This document shows, piece after piece, positions 16,506 to 24,407 of a DNA stretch of 64,000 nt. Source of the stretch: Paenibacillus oleatilyticus (GTDB taxonomy: Bacteria > Bacillota > Bacilli > Paenibacillales > NBRC-103111). Location of the stretch: assembly GCF_018998565.1 (NCBI RefSeq), contig NZ_JAHNZO010000005.1:238296-302295 (forward strand), given 5' to 3'. Position 1 is the stretch's first letter, and every line of letters begins with the position of its first letter. The position numbers and the translations under genes were made by a program. The notes beneath the pieces were generated by a model. The model made no database searches, was not told the origin of the DNA, and was given only the letters and a program-made list of their open reading frames with translations.

Positions 16506-16985
16506 TCATTTGGGCGAGTCGTCCCCCGATTTGCCGCCGCTGCCGTTTCCGTTAAACAGCGCCTCCGTCAGCGTCCGCAGCTTATCCATCAGCTTGCCGT
16601 AGCCGAAACCGACGAGAAATGCGATGCCGATCTTCGCTTCCATCGAGGCGCCGGTCTGGAGCAGCATAATGCCGCTCTTGAACAGCACGATCGTCATCAT
16701 GGCCGCCCCGGCGCACTTGATCGGACGAAGCAGGTACCACCAGTACCAGCGCGGGGTCATGCTGTCGTAATATTCGAAGAACAAGCGCATGGCGTACATG
16801 GTGCCTCCGATCGCTCCGGCAAGCGCATAGTAAGCATACTCCGTGACGGGAGGAAGAAGCTTGATCCCAAGCCAGTGCGTGATATCGCCGCTGCGGATGG
16901 CACCTGTCATCCAGAAGCTTCCAACGAACCAAGCGAGCAAATAAACGAGCACTCCGAGCTTGAACCCGTGTTCCCGGGTCATCAT
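16506..16985 (-). CDS. Small multi-spanning membrane protein of unknown function
   Basis: About 159 residues with four hydrophobic segments (LGVLVYLLAWFVGSFWM, YAYYALAGAIGGTMYAM, a MMTIVLFKSGIMLLQ segment and a weaker IAFLVGFGYGK segment) and a Gly/Asn/Ser-rich polar tail. I do not recognise the family. Two adjacent ATGs (16985, 16982) follow AAAGGGGCGGGAG; an upstream ATG at 17009 is also open. It lies between surface-glycan-like genes and may act at the membrane with them. Confidence 0.6.
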   Translation of the reverse strand: MMTREHGFKLGVLVYLLAWFVGSFWMTGAIRSGDITHWLGIKLLPPVTEYAYYALAGAIGGTMYAMRLFFEYYDSMTPRWYWWYLLRPIKCAGAAMMTIVLFKSGIMLLQTGASMEAKIGIAFLVGFGYGKLMDKLRTLTEALFNGNGSGGKSGDDSPK

Positions 16986-17162
16986 GGCTCCCGCCCCTTT
17001 CGCTTGCATACTTGTTCTAGTTCAACCTATGCGCTGTCCGGGAAAATGATGAAATGCGGGCATAAGATAGAAACATTATCCAGATATGGTGCGTCTAATG
17101 AATGGGGGAGAATGGGCCCTTGCCGCCTTTTCCCATCATACAGACGGAGTTGAATTGTCGTA

Positions 17163-19601
17163 ATGAACACGCCTTATGTTTCAAGAAAGCAGTGGCTGGA
17201 AAGCCGGGAGCAGGAAAAGGGGTCGCTGCTTTTCTATTCGGTGCTCGGATTCGTTCTGTTGTTTCTGTTCATCGCCCCGTTTCACCAGGGATTGTTTCTG
17301 ATGTTCTCCTACGAAGCCAAGCCGGGGAACAACATCTTCTACAACTTCCCGCTGTACAGCTCCTATATTTTTATTTACATCGCTTTGTTCCTCACTTCGC
17401 TGTTTTTGATGACTTCATTTAAAGCGACCGGCAAGCGGGACATGCTGCTGCTGGCGGTATGGCTCATTCCGCTCGCTTATCTCATTCCCGTGCTGACCCG
17501 TCCGGCGTCCATGTACTTGGCGCTTCAAGGATTGTACGCGGAGCTCATGTATGCGGCGTTTTTTGTCATCAGCTGGGTGCTGGCCCGGAACAAAAAAGGG
17601 GCGGCCCTCGTTCAGCACGGCATTCTGTATTCGGGCTATGCGCTCGTCATCTACGGGCTGCTCGTCTGGTACGGCAATATCCAGGCCCATGGCGTCATCA
17701 TAGCCGACAGCAACGGCATGCGCTTAACATCTTCCTTCACTTACGCCAACTCGTATGCCGCCTATCTAATTGCCATCATCCTGGGCGCGCTGTATGTGAT
17801 CGCCTCTTCCTCCAAATGGGTCGCAGCGGCAGGAAACGCCTTAATTTTGGCGCCCGCTCTGCTGTCGCTCATTTTAACCTTATCCCGCGGCGGTCTTGTG
17901 CTGCTGCCGGTCGTGCTGCTCGCTCTGCTGCCTTTCATCCGCTTGTCCGGGCAAATCGTCATGATCCTCAATTTGGGCGTTGCCGCGGTGGCAGCCTTCG
18001 TCCTGTCCGGGCCGAGTACGCGGATCGGAGCGGAATTGTTCAAGACCTCGAACGCGGCGCTGTCCGCGCAGGCTTGGCTGCAATTGGCGGCCGGATCGGT
18101 GGTGGTGGCGCTGCTGTCGGCGGTCATTCACAAATACGTGCCTTCGGCCGTCTCGAAGCTGGAGGAAAAATTCAAGCTCCGTTATACCCGGCTCTGGTTC
18201 CCGCTGGTGATCCTGCTGGTCGGCGGCATCGGCATCGCGGTCGTGCTGAACAGCCAGTGGGTGCTAAACCTGCTGCCGGAAAATCTGCAGCAGCGGATTG
18301 CAAGCATCAACTTCCAGCAGCACAGCGTGCAGGAGCGGGGATACTTTTACAAGGATGCGATGCAAATCGTAAACGAAGCGCCGTTGTTCGGGAAGGGCGG
18401 CGGGGCATGGGCCGCGTTGTATCAATCCCACCAAAGCTACGGCTACGCTTCGAACCAGGCGCATAACTTTTTGTTCCAGACCTTGACGGATATCGGTTGG
18501 GTCGGCGCGCTGCTGCTGTTTGCTTTTATCGGTTGCATCGTGTACTTTTACGTACGGCATGTGATCAAGCATCACGAGACGGAAGACGGAAGGCGGCATT
18601 TCGTTTATTTCATCGTGCTAGTCGCTATCCTTGCCCACAGCTTCATGGACTTCGACTTAAGCTACGGCTATTTGTCCGCTCTAGTCTTTATCGGCTTGGG
18701 AGGACTGCTGGCGGGTGCTGCCCTGCCGGGGACCAAGGATCAAGAGCTGCCGATCGCATCGGGAAAAGCGAAATGGATTTACCCGGGGTTCGTCCTGCTG
18801 CTCAGCTTGTGCATGCTCGTCGTATCGATTCGACTGCTGAAAGCAAACACCGAAGCGGGCAAGGCGTACAACGAGCTTTCGCAGGAATCCGTCCAACTGG
18901 AGAAGTTTATCGGCTTCATCGATAACGCCATGGCGCTTCATTCGACCAATGCGGATTATGCGCTGCTGAAGATTCGCATCCTGAACGACGTGTACAACCA
19001 GACGAAGGACAAGCAGTATTTGCAGGAGGCCCAGCAGCTCGCCGCCCGGTATATGGACAATGAGCCTTATGCGCACGGCATCCACGAGAACCGGTATCAA
19101 TGGGCGGTTCAGGACAATGCCCAGCAGGCGCTGGCGATTGCCAATGAGTCGATACCGAAATACCCGTGGGACATGATGTGGTACGAACGGGCGATGGTGC
19201 TTTCGTACGAGATGGGATACGCTGCGGGAGAGGGGAAGAAGCCGGAAGAGCGAGACGCGTATTATCAAAAAGCCGTCGGCATTTACCAGCACGTACAGGA
19301 AAAACGGGAGTCGCTGAAGTCGATTCCGTCTTCGATCAGCGTGCCTCCTTTCGAGATTACGAAGCCGATGTTCTTAGTGTTGGGGAGAATTTCCTACGAT
19401 CAAGGCAAGTATGCCGAAGCGGCGGACATCCTGCGTCCGGCCTTATCGGACAACATGGATTCCTCGGTGCAGCGGTATATCGCGCGCTGGTACGTGGCGG
19501 CGCTGCAGAAGCAGGGCAAGACGGATCAGGCATGGGTGGACAAGCTGGTCGCCAAAGATCCGAACGAAGCCGAGGTACTCAAAAAGCTGGCGGGAGCTTA
19601 G
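17163..19601 (+). CDS. O-antigen-ligase-like membrane protein with C-terminal TPR-like domain
   Basis: An 812-residue protein. About twelve membrane segments fill residues 20-540, and the Wzy_C/O-antigen ligase signature lies around LILTLSRGGLVLLPVVL followed by a large loop and GKGGGAWAALYQSHQSYGYA with NQAHNFLFQTLTDIGW. The last ~250 residues are soluble and alpha-helical with TPR-like repeats (YADNEPYAHGI, QGKYAEAADILRPAL). Such proteins join glycan chains to acceptors at the outer face of the membrane. In a Gram-positive the acceptor may be a wall polymer or a glycoprotein; this is inference. The ribosome site is weak. Confidence 0.82.
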   Translation: MNTPYVSRKQWLESREQEKGSLLFYSVLGFVLLFLFIAPFHQGLFLMFSYEAKPGNNIFYNFPLYSSYIFIYIALFLTSLFLMTSFKATGKRDMLLLAVWLIPLAYLIPVLTRPASMYLALQGLYAELMYAAFFVISWVLARNKKGAALVQHGILYSGYALVIYGLLVWYGNIQAHGVIIADSNGMRLTSSFTYANSYAAYLIAIILGALYVIASSSKWVAAAGNALILAPALLSLILTLSRGGLVLLPVVLLALLPFIRLSGQIVMILNLGVAAVAAFVLSGPSTRIGAELFKTSNAALSAQAWLQLAAGSVVVALLSAVIHKYVPSAVSKLEEKFKLRYTRLWFPLVILLVGGIGIAVVLNSQWVLNLLPENLQQRIASINFQQHSVQERGYFYKDAMQIVNEAPLFGKGGGAWAALYQSHQSYGYASNQAHNFLFQTLTDIGWVGALLLFAFIGCIVYFYVRHVIKHHETEDGRRHFVYFIVLVAILAHSFMDFDLSYGYLSALVFIGLGGLLAGAALPGTKDQELPIASGKAKWIYPGFVLLLSLCMLVVSIRLLKANTEAGKAYNELSQESVQLEKFIGFIDNAMALHSTNADYALLKIRILNDVYNQTKDKQYLQEAQQLAARYMDNEPYAHGIHENRYQWAVQDNAQQALAIANESIPKYPWDMMWYERAMVLSYEMGYAAGEGKKPEERDAYYQKAVGIYQHVQEKRESLKSIPSSISVPPFEITKPMFLVLGRISYDQGKYAEAADILRPALSDNMDSSVQRYIARWYVAALQKQGKTDQAWVDKLVAKDPNEAEVLKKLAGA

Positions 19602-19731
19602 GGCCGCCGATCTCGTCCGGTTAATTGACCGCTTGTTGGCGGAGTGGGCCTGGCGCACGTTCTCATGTATGGCTGCCGGGCGGATCGGACACACTACGGG
19701 CGAATCCCAGATCCCGGAAGGAGGCGTCCCA

Positions 19732-19824
19732 ATGTCCCGAGACAATGCCAACAACAACGGCAAAAAGTCCCAGCCCGGCAACAACCGAGACTCGGAAGTA
19801 GCGGAGTCCAAAACGAAAAAATAA
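19732..19824 (+). CDS. Small hydrophilic protein (30 residues), unknown
   Basis: A 30-codon gene with an AAGGAGG box seven bases before the ATG and a perfect terminator 14 bases after the stop, so it looks like a real translated unit. The peptide is rich in Asn, Lys, Ser and Gly (MSRDNANNNGKKSQPGNNRD...), with no hydrophobic segment. Such composition recalls minor small acid-soluble spore proteins, but no family motif is recognised. Confidence 0.6.
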   Translation: MSRDNANNNGKKSQPGNNRDSEVAESKTKK

Positions 19825-19837
19825 CGGGAATTCGCAG

Positions 19838-19862
19838 CCAGCCGTTCGCGGCTGGTTTTTTT
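19838..19862 (+). terminator. Intrinsic terminator after the 30-codon gene
   Basis: CCAGCCG (19838-19844) and CGGCTGG (19849-19855) form a perfect stem around a TTCG tetraloop, followed by seven T. Confidence 0.9.
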
Positions 19863-19954
19863 GGGTTCATTTCGGTATACATCATTTGGTAAAGTGCGGC
19901 GTAAAGCGTTATACTGGGAACGTAGGATAACCTTTCATTTGTGGAGGAATTTTA

Positions 19955-21193
19955 ATGAGCACATTTGCCCAAAAAATGGAAAAATATGCAACGCTGGCCG
20001 TTCGGGTAGGCGCCAATGTACAACAGGGACAAACGGTGGTCGTGATGGCCCCGGTCGCCGCCGTGGAGCTGGTTCGGCTTGTCGCCGTCAAGGCTTACGA
20101 GGCCGGCGCGAAGAACGTCATGGTCGAGTGGAACGACGAGGAACTGACGCGGATCAAATACAAGATGGCGCCGATGGAAGCGTTTCACGAGTATCCGATG
20201 TGGAAGGCGCAGGGCTTGCAGGAGCTGGCGGAGAACGATGCGGCCTTCATTCAATTTTACGGGCCGAATCCCGACCTGCTCAAGGACGTCGATCCGGAGC
20301 GGGTCTCCACGGCGAACAAAACGGCCTCTACCGCATTGAAAGGGTACCGCAGCCAGCTGATGGCGCACCGCGCATCCTGGACGCTAATGGCTTACGCAAC
20401 GCCGGAATGGGCACTGAAAATATTCCCCGATCTCTCGCCGGAGGCCGCTCTCGACGCCTTATGGGAGCGTATTTTCGAAGCGACCCGCGTGAACGCGGAC
20501 GACCCGGTCGAAGCCTGGAAGGAGCATAATGCCCGCTTGGCCCGGACCGTGAGCTACTTGAACGAGAAACGGTACAAGCAGCTCGTCTATGAAGCATCAG
20601 GCACGAGCCTGACCGTGGACCTGCCGGAGAAGCATCTCTGGCTCGGCGGCGCGAAAGAGAATGCCAAGGGCATTTTCTTCAACCCGAACCTGCCGACGGA
20701 GGAAGTGTTTACGATGCCCCGGCAGGACGGCGTCAACGGGGTTGTCCGCAGCACGAAGCCGCTTAATCACGGAGGCCAGCTGATCGACGGGTTCAGCCTG
20801 ACGTTCAAGGACGGCAAAGTCGTCGATTTCTCGGCGGACAAAGGCTACGAGATGCTGAAGCGGCTGCTTGATACGGACGAAGGAGCGCGCAAGCTGGGCG
20901 AAGTCGCTTTGGTTCCGCACGAATCGCCGATCTCCAATACGAATCTGATCTTTTACAACACGCTGTTCGACGAGAACGCATCGAGCCATCTCGCCCTCGG
21001 ACAAGCGTACCCGGTTAATCTGGACGGCGGCACGGAGATGAAGGAAGAGGAGCTGTCCCGGCACGGGGCGAACAGCAGTCTTGTGCACGTCGATTTCATG
21101 ATCGGCTCGGCCGACATGAACATCGACGGGATTACGCAGGACGGCGTACGGGAGCCGGTATTCCGCGCCGGCAACTGGGCGCTGCCCGTCTAA
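19955..21193 (+). CDS. ampS: M29-family metal-dependent aminopeptidase (AmpS-like)
   Basis: A 412-residue cytoplasmic exopeptidase of family M29, which removes N-terminal residues with help from two metal ions. Visible family blocks include VEWNDEELTRIKYKMAP, AYATPEWALKIFPD, NPNLPTEEVFTMP (metal-ligand glutamate), GEVALVPHESPIS, NTLFDENASSHLALGQAYP (Glu and His ligands) and SLVHVDFMIGSADMNIDG (His and Asp ligands). All expected ligand-bearing motifs are present and the length is normal. GGAGG lies before the ATG. A shared terminator separates it from tdk. Confidence 0.93.
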   Translation: MSTFAQKMEKYATLAVRVGANVQQGQTVVVMAPVAAVELVRLVAVKAYEAGAKNVMVEWNDEELTRIKYKMAPMEAFHEYPMWKAQGLQELAENDAAFIQFYGPNPDLLKDVDPERVSTANKTASTALKGYRSQLMAHRASWTLMAYATPEWALKIFPDLSPEAALDALWERIFEATRVNADDPVEAWKEHNARLARTVSYLNEKRYKQLVYEASGTSLTVDLPEKHLWLGGAKENAKGIFFNPNLPTEEVFTMPRQDGVNGVVRSTKPLNHGGQLIDGFSLTFKDGKVVDFSADKGYEMLKRLLDTDEGARKLGEVALVPHESPISNTNLIFYNTLFDENASSHLALGQAYPVNLDGGTEMKEEELSRHGANSSLVHVDFMIGSADMNIDGITQDGVREPVFRAGNWALPV

Positions 21194-21198
21194 AACGC

Positions 21199-21238
21199 AA
21201 AAACGGAGCAAGGCGCCGAGGCGCTTCGCTCCGTTTTT
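21199..21238. terminator. Bidirectional terminator between ampS and tdk
   Basis: AAAAACGGAGC (21199-21209) and GCTCCGTTTTT (21228-21238) form an 11-bp stem with T-runs on both strands, serving the two convergent genes. Confidence 0.9.
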
Positions 21239-21245
21239 GTATTCA

Positions 21246-21827
21246 TCAATGGGGTTGCGTTTGGTTGTTCTTTTGCATGGAGTAGCATTTGCGGCATACC
21301 GGCAAATAGCTTTCGTTGCCGCCGATATGAATCTGCGCGCCCTCAAATACCGGCTTGCCGTCGGCAAGACGCATATTCATCGTCGCTTTGCGGTCGCAGT
21401 ACCAGCAGACCGTTTTGATTTCCTCGATTTTGTCCGCCAGCGCAAACAGATGATAGCTGCCCTCGAATAGCTGGCCGAGAAAATCCGCCCGCAGCCCGTA
21501 CGCAATGACGGGAATGCCGAGCGTATCCGCAATTTCCGTAAGCTGCAGCACCTGCTGCTTGTTCAGAAACTGCGCTTCGTCGATCAGAATGCAGTTCGGC
21601 CGCTCGGCCGCCGCCATCCCGACCATGTCCAGGCTGTCGTCAATGACGATGCCGTCCTTCTGCATCCCGATGCGGGAAGCGACGACGCCTACCCCGTCCC
21701 GGTCATCGACTGCAGGGGTGAAAAGCAGCACTTTCTTGCCTTGCTCCTCGTAATTGTGTGCGACGCGCAGTACTTCGATCGACTTGCCGCTGTTCATCGT
21801 TCCGTAACGAAAATATAGCTTGGCCAC
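21246..21827 (-). CDS. tdk: Thymidine kinase (type II)
   Basis: A 193-residue enzyme that phosphorylates thymidine in the salvage pathway. The P-loop GTMNSGKS is at residues 9-16, the Walker-B-like segment is ILIDEAQFLNKQQV, the lasso/substrate region runs through IPVIAYGLRADFLGQLFEGS, and four zinc-binding cysteines lie in CWYC and CRKC. Length and order match Bacillus Tdk. It is transcribed alone, converging on ampS. Confidence 0.96.
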   Translation of the reverse strand: MAKLYFRYGTMNSGKSIEVLRVAHNYEEQGKKVLLFTPAVDDRDGVGVVASRIGMQKDGIVIDDSLDMVGMAAAERPNCILIDEAQFLNKQQVLQLTEIADTLGIPVIAYGLRADFLGQLFEGSYHLFALADKIEEIKTVCWYCDRKATMNMRLADGKPVFEGAQIHIGGNESYLPVCRKCYSMQKNNQTQPH

Positions 21828-21920
21828 GCCTCTAGTCCGCCTCTCCCTGAGAAATCACGAAGTTTATCATAGCACAAGTTGAGGGGGAGGTACAGGTTAT
21901 CCCTTTCGGATGGGTAAATA

Positions 21921-21929
21921 TGGTACAAT
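21921..21929 (+). promoter_or_regulatory. Candidate extended -10 promoter for the M91-like gene
   Basis: TGGTACAAT matches the extended -10 pattern TGnTAnAAT; no good -35 is seen 17 bp upstream. It lies 26 bp before the gene start. Confidence 0.4.
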
Positions 21930-21954
21930 GTGACCAACAAAGCTTGGGGAAGCG

Positions 21955-23733
21955 GTGATCGTGATGAAAAGCACAGGAAGCCCTGCTCGGAAACCAATGC
22001 CGGGTCTTGAAAAGCCGGAGCGGCATTCCCCTCCGCCGGGGCCTTTATATACGCAGCGCCGGGGAAGCTCTAACACGGCTAGGCAGCTTGCTTCCGCTCC
22101 TGTCTTCGTCGCACAAATGCAGCAGCGTTTCGGAAATCAGGCGACGATCCGTTATTTGACCGGTTCCCGACATACCCATGCCCATCCGCCGGTCCAATGC
22201 AAAATCAGCATGTCCCCCATGATCATCCGATTGGACGATGACTTTACAGAGCGCATTGCCGAGTACAACGAATTGACGGAGGACGCTCCTCTTTTCACTA
22301 AAATTAACGTGCTCTCCGAAATTGAACGGGCCTGCTTCCACTGGTTCGTCCATCGGCAATCGGACGATCTCCAGGAAGACCCGGAAGCCCCCCAGATGAG
22401 AACGCTCATGGATCTGCTTCATGACGAACGGCAAGCTTTGGTTAAGCAATCGGTGACGGAGGGCAATCCTACAGCCGAAGACAGCGATCTCCCCATAGCC
22501 GGATTTGAACAGTTGGACGAGGAAGCCCAACGAAAGGCGCGCGAGATATGGGGCAAATTGATTCAAGACAGCGGAAGTATCCGAATCGTGGAGAAGGAGG
22601 GGCACGGAGACTTCAAGATGCAGATGCTGACGGAATTCTCGCGAATACTGGAAAGCCATTTCGGCCGGGAGCTGATGGGACGAATCAACGAATCGGATAA
22701 AAAAATTGAAATCTCCCCTTTTTCCGTCGCCAAGGACGTCGGAGTGACTGCCGCCGCCTCGCCGGTAGGCGATAATAAGGAACATGCGAAGCTGAAGAGG
22801 CTGTCTGGACAGCCGAAAGACAGGGACAAGTACAAGGAGATCAGACTTGACGGCTTGACCAAGCAGGAACGAGTTTCCGCTCTGAACGACATGCGGAGGG
22901 AAAGGCCGGAACAATTGGGGGTGGTGCTGATTTTGCAAGAGCGGCCGGAGCAGTATTACGCTTTTGGGGAAGGCACCGACGTGAAGGTGACGATGCCGTC
23001 CGACGTAAAGGAATCCTCTTTCTACTATGGGAATCGGCTAATCGATACTGCGGGAAAGGAGCTGATTGCTCCCGCATTCTCGACGCTAACCCACGAGCTC
23101 GGTCATGCTTTTCATATGCAGCAGGGGACGAAAACGGACAATGCCGGCGAATTAATGGAATGGATCGACGACCAGGACATTTTGGAAGCATGGTCCAATA
23201 TGGAGGAGTACATTAATATCCAGGGAACGGAAAATCCTTTTCGAAGCGAGTACGGATTGGGCGAGCGGCACGGGCACGAGAATATCCCGCTTCTTCTCAT
23301 GAACAAGCTGCAAGCGCGGCTTTTGGAAGCAGTTCGTTGGTTGGATGGGAATACCGATCTTGACAGCGAGTACAAGCAGGAGATGGATAGCGAAATTACG
23401 AATCTGTCCGCCTTTGTCTATGCGAATTGGACGGACGAGCTTAAATTGAAGCAGGCCAAGCAGCAAGTAGGGAATCTGCCCTTGCTTTTGAAACAAATGT
23501 GCGCTGAGGCGTTAGAACGGCAGCGGCTGGACCGAATCGCATCGGACGAAGAGTCGATGGGACTACACCGATCCGCCCCGATAGCCATCCCCGGGTCCAA
23601 CGAGACGGAGCAAGATTCCTTCCGCCCGGGCGGGCCGGTTGAAAGTAACATGGACCGTTATGCCGAACAATTTGAAAGGCAGAAACAGCAGCATAATTTG
23701 CGAGCCAAATATTACAATAAACTGGGAATTTAA
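21955..23733 (+). CDS. M91/NleD-like zinc metallopeptidase with an eCIS (DUF4157)-type N-terminal leader
   Basis: About 590 residues, no signal peptide. Residues ~45-80 (APVFVAQMQQRFGNQATIRY, then PPVQCKISMS) resemble the leader of DUF4157 'eCIS core' proteins, QRxFGNxAT..L followed by a PVQxKI patch. The C-terminal half carries the zinc site THELGHAFHMQ (about residue 380) and, 40 residues on, EEYINIQGTENPFRSEYGLG with GERHGHEN, matching the E...TENxxRxExGLxxR pattern of M91 (NleD-like) effectors. The middle is charged and unassigned. No eCIS tail, sheath or baseplate genes are nearby, so it is an orphan. The start could be GTG 21955, GTG 21961 or ATG 21964; GGGGAAGCGGTG precedes. A toxin or effector role is inferred. 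Confidence 0.7.
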   Translation: MIVMKSTGSPARKPMPGLEKPERHSPPPGPLYTQRRGSSNTARQLASAPVFVAQMQQRFGNQATIRYLTGSRHTHAHPPVQCKISMSPMIIRLDDDFTERIAEYNELTEDAPLFTKINVLSEIERACFHWFVHRQSDDLQEDPEAPQMRTLMDLLHDERQALVKQSVTEGNPTAEDSDLPIAGFEQLDEEAQRKAREIWGKLIQDSGSIRIVEKEGHGDFKMQMLTEFSRILESHFGRELMGRINESDKKIEISPFSVAKDVGVTAAASPVGDNKEHAKLKRLSGQPKDRDKYKEIRLDGLTKQERVSALNDMRRERPEQLGVVLILQERPEQYYAFGEGTDVKVTMPSDVKESSFYYGNRLIDTAGKELIAPAFSTLTHELGHAFHMQQGTKTDNAGELMEWIDDQDILEAWSNMEEYINIQGTENPFRSEYGLGERHGHENIPLLLMNKLQARLLEAVRWLDGNTDLDSEYKQEMDSEITNLSAFVYANWTDELKLKQAKQQVGNLPLLLKQMCAEALERQRLDRIASDEESMGLHRSAPIAIPGSNETEQDSFRPGGPVESNMDRYAEQFERQKQQHNLRAKYYNKLGI

Positions 23734-23862
23734 CTTCCGCACGCCTGCTTTCCTCAAACGTAAAACCGAAAAAACGCTTATAGCCGAATGTTCCCTACGC
23801 TTCCGGCAGCGCATCCCGTATGATGGGTCTATAGACGAACGCTAGCGCGAGGAGGAACCGCT

Positions 23863-24321
23863 TTGAGGAACGCACCGACGGTAAGATTTGAAGCTATCGA
23901 TCAGGATAATTGGGAAGATTGCGTGAAGCTGGAAGTGCAGGAGGAGCAGCGGAAAATGGTGGCTCCCAACTGGTATTCGATCATTCAAGCCGCCTACGAT
24001 GAATCATACACGCCGCTTTCCATTTATTACGAAGACACGATGGTCGGCTTTTTCATGTACGGCAAGGACCCGGATGACGGGCTGTACTGGATCGTACGGC
24101 TGATGATCGACAAAAGGTATCAAGGCCGGGGCTACGGCGAGGCTGCGATCCGGCTGGGCCTGGAGCTGATCAAGCGTCAGGAGGATTGCAGCCCCGAGAT
24201 CGTCATCAGCTATAAGCCGGACAATGAGGCGGCCGGGAAGCTGTACGAGCGCGTCGGTTTTGTTACGACCGGTCGGATTATCGATGGAGAAACGGAAGCG
24301 AGATACAAGGTTTTGAGATAG
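23863..24321 (+). CDS. GNAT N-acetyltransferase (BltD/spermidine-acetyltransferase-like)
   Basis: A 152-residue GNAT enzyme. The acetyl-CoA-binding motif A is complete (LMIDKRYQGRGYGEAAIRL), preceded by a GFFMYGKDPDDGLYWI beta strand and followed by ISYKPDNEAAGKLYERVGFV. The arrangement and length are like BltD and related spermine/spermidine acetyltransferases, but the substrate is not proven. It starts with TTG at 23863, supported by GAGGAGG seven bases upstream. It is monocistronic and ends at a shared terminator. Confidence 0.85.
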   Translation: MRNAPTVRFEAIDQDNWEDCVKLEVQEEQRKMVAPNWYSIIQAAYDESYTPLSIYYEDTMVGFFMYGKDPDDGLYWIVRLMIDKRYQGRGYGEAAIRLGLELIKRQEDCSPEIVISYKPDNEAAGKLYERVGFVTTGRIIDGETEARYKVLR

Positions 24322-24347
24322 CAAAGCGAACATTCGCGCGCAAAACG

Positions 24348-24385
24348 AAGGCCCCCTTATCTGTTCGCCGGATAAAGGGGCCTTT
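24348..24385. terminator. Bidirectional terminator hairpin
   Basis: AAGGCCCCCTTATC and GATAAAGGGGCCTTT pair across a nine-base loop between the convergent GNAT and kinase genes. T-runs are short on both sides. Confidence 0.7.
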
Positions 24386-24407
24386 GCTTATGAGGTTCTT
24401 ACGTGCT

